Positions 4,939 through 6,737 of a DNA stretch of 6,737 nucleotides are shown piece after piece. The position numbers and the translations under genes were made by a program. Below the pieces are notes generated by a model, which did not search any database, was not told the DNA's origin, and saw nothing but the letters and a program-made list of their open reading frames with translations. This DNA comes from an uncultured Collinsella sp. GTDB lineage: Bacteria > Actinomycetota > Coriobacteriia > Coriobacteriales > Coriobacteriaceae. The stretch covers positions 1-6,737 of the forward strand of contig CABSYW010000051.1 in assembly GCA_902482035.1 (NCBI GenBank), given 5' to 3'. Position 1 is the stretch's first letter. Every line of letters begins with the position of its first letter.

Positions 4939-6713
4939 CTAGAACGTCTGCTCGTAGTCGCTGTGCTTTTTGGCCGAACGCACCAGGAACTCCTGGTTGG
5001 TGTTGGTGCCCTTAAGACCCTTGATAAACGACGCAGCTGCGCGCTCGGTGTTGTTCATGCCGGCAAGAATGCGACGCAGGCCAAAGACAAACGGACGCAT
5101 CTGCTCGTCAACCAACAGGTCCTCGTTACGCGTACCGGAGGCAACGGGGTCGATAGCCGGGAAGATGCGGCGGTCGGCCAGGTCGCGGTCGAGTTTGAGC
5201 TCCATGTTGCCGGTGCCCTTGAACTCCTCAAAGATGACCTCGTCCATCTTGGAGCCGGTGTCGATGAGGGCAGAGGCCAGGATGGTGAGCGAGCCACCGT
5301 TCTCGATATTGCGGGCTGCGCCCAGGAAGCGCTTGGGCGGATACAGTGCCGCCGAATCGACGCCGCCCGAAAGGATGCGGCCTGAGGCGGGCGCCGCCAA
5401 GTTGTAGGCGCGGGCAAGACGCGTGATGGAGTCGAGCACCACCACGACATCGCCGCCCAGCTCCACGATGCGCTTGGCGCGCTCGATGACGAGCTCTGCC
5501 ACACGAGTGTGGTTGTCGGCGGGCATATCGAAGGTCGACGCCACAACCTCGCCCTTGATGGAACGCTGCATATCGGTAACCTCTTCGGGGCGCTCGTCGA
5601 CGAGCAGGCAGATGAGGTGCACCTCGGGGTTGTTAATCGAGATAGACTGGCAGATCTTCTTGAGGATTGTGGTCTTGCCGGCCTTGGGCGGGGACACGAT
5701 CAAGCCACGCTGACCCTTGCCGATCGGCGACACGATGTCGATGGCGCGACCGGTAATGGAGTCCTTGCCATGCTCCATGCGCAGCGGCTCGTTGGGATAG
5801 ACCGGGGTGAGGTCACCGAACTTGGGGCGGTTGCGAATCTGCTCGGGGTCTAGACCGTTGACGGTCGTGATTTTGGCGAGGCCGGCGCGCTTGTCGCCGC
5901 CGCGCGAAGGACGAAGCGAGCCCTCGATGACGTCGCCCGTGCGCAGACGCGCGGAGCGGATGAGGTAGGCGGGCACGAAGGCGTCGTCGTTGGACTTCAT
6001 GTAGCCATGGGCATGGATGATACCGGAGCTGTCCGGACGAATCTGCAGGATGCCCTTGATGTCGCGGAAGCCCTCGGCCTTCGCGGCGGTGACGTAGATC
6101 TCCTCGACGAGCTCGGCTTTCTTCTTGCCGGTCGTCTCGATCTCGAACTCCTTGGCCTTCTCGCGCAGCTCGGCGACCTTCATGGCCGCGAGCTCCTCGC
6201 GCGAAAGCGTGGGCTCGGTGGGAGCGGCATTACGCTCCTTGTTGCGCTGCTTGCGATCGCGCTGACGGTTGCGGCGGTCGTTGTTGCGCTCGTCCTTGCG
6301 CTCGTTGCGCTCGTCGTTACGCTTGTGCTGGCGACGGTTGGGGCGAGCGCCATCTTCGGCCTCGGCGGGCGCGGCGCCATCGGTTGCGGCGGCGTCGGCA
6401 TTGGCCGCAGCGGCGCCATTGGCCTCGGCGCCGGAATCGACCTGTGCTTCGACATCAGCCTGCTGCTCGGACGCCTTGGCCTTAGCGGACTTCTTACGAC
6501 CGCGCTTGGGCTTCTCGGACGCAGACTGTTCGACGTCTTGGGGCTCGGCGGCATCAGTCGATGCATCGGCGGTCGTCTCGGCGGAATCCTCGGACGCACC
6601 CTTCTTGGCAGTCTTGGCCTTGGACGTGCGCTTAGCAGCAGTACGATGGCTGCGACCAGGACGGACGTCGGCGGGCTCGACATCGGCGGGAGCGGCCTCG
6701 GAAGTCGTAGCAT
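4939..6713 (-). CDS. rho: Transcription termination factor Rho, 5'-truncated
   Basis: The hexameric RNA-dependent ATPase/helicase that ends transcription. Numbered from an internal Met codon (6183), it has the C-terminal part of a Rho_N/SAP-like helical domain up to about 33. The cold-shock-like primary RNA-binding domain follows at 41-110, Walker A SPPKAGKTT at 164-172 (K170), DERPEEV at 196-202 with the catalytic Glu E197, Walker B VVVVLDSITR at 246-255 (D251), the Q-loop region LSGGVDSAALYPPKRF at 271-286, and the R-loop/secondary-site block DTGSKMDEVIFEEFKGTGNMEL at 308-329 (shown here only as DTGSKMDEV...). Upstream, the frame stays open for 176 codons, including TLSREELAAMK, the normal start of Rho_N. 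So 6183 is not the true start. No ATG, GTG or TTG occurs in frame between 6184 and 6713, so the 5' end is missing. The visible extension (about 165 aa) is Ala/Glu/Lys-rich, then Arg/Asn/Asp-rich near the fold, as in actinobacterial Rho. The frame reaches a stop only in the adapter (6721-6723). Confidence 0.97.
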
Positions 6714-6737
6714 CTGTCTCTTATACACATCTACGAG
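6714..6737. other. Nextera/Tn5 mosaic-end adapter sequence at the contig end (artefact)
   Basis: Bases 6714-6732 read CTGTCTCTTATACACATCT, a perfect match to the 19-bp Tn5 mosaic end used in Nextera libraries. The last five bases (ACGAG) follow it and do not continue cleanly into either standard adapter arm. The open rho frame runs up to this point and then hits a stop, as expected if genomic sequence ends at about 6713. On the minus strand this adapter supplies the GTG start and the residues MYKRQ of a false ORF. Confidence 0.96.

Noticed and set aside
6150..6183. Rho starting at the ATG at 6183
   Set aside because: The frame is open upstream and encodes the conserved beginning of the Rho N-terminal domain (TLSREELAAMK) right before this codon, so the Met is internal.
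6180..6728. Minus-strand ORF of 182 codons beginning MYKRQ, Pro/Arg-rich
   Set aside because: Its start codon and first residues come from the Nextera mosaic end, and the rest is a shifted frame of the rho extension. It is not a gene.

Overview
The window is a GC-rich (roughly 60% by eye) bacterial segment, and every recognisable part of it is chromosomal housekeeping or ordinary metabolism. The best guess at origin is a Coriobacteriia-type actinobacterium such as a Collinsella-like gut organism. This rests on the GC level, the codon use, and a Rho factor with a long Ala/Glu/Lys- then Arg/Asn/Asp-rich N-terminal extension of the kind seen in Actinobacteria. No species marker is present. A perfect Nextera/Tn5 mosaic end at the far right edge shows that this is an assembled short-read contig and that its last 24 bases are not genomic.

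Layout. Positions 1-274 hold a tRNA cluster on the minus strand: tRNA-His(GUG), tRNA-Lys(CUU), and a second identical tRNA-Lys(CUU) cut by the left edge. It is served by a good promoter at 301-329 (TTGCAT, 17 bp, AATAAT). Divergently, 440-1621 (+) encodes a fold-type I PLP aminotransferase of the kynurenine/methionine aminotransferase type, closed by an intrinsic terminator. A separate plus-strand gene at 1763-2653 encodes a ROK-family sugar kinase that closely resembles GmuE-type fructokinases. A bidirectional terminator at 2736-2782 separates it from a convergent minus-strand pair: an Ala-rich two-helix membrane protein of unknown function (3225-4625), followed 7 bp later by a small VanZ-like membrane protein (2768-3217). 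The VanZ stop codon lies inside the terminator stem. The pair has its own promoter (TTGCAA, 17 bp, CATAAT) and a leader of about 130 nt. From 4939 to the right edge, on the minus strand, is rho, with its own terminator and with its 5' end missing.

The genes do not form one pathway. The aminotransferase and the sugar kinase are independent units, and the two membrane proteins form a probable two-gene operon. I found no mobile element, CRISPR array, defence locus or biosynthetic cluster. The points most worth a second look are the unknown Ala-rich membrane protein with its VanZ partner, its leader and promoter region (which carries a single 32-nt sequence resembling a type I-C CRISPR repeat at both ends), the disordered Rho extension, and the adapter artefact, which creates a false ORF beginning MYKRQ.
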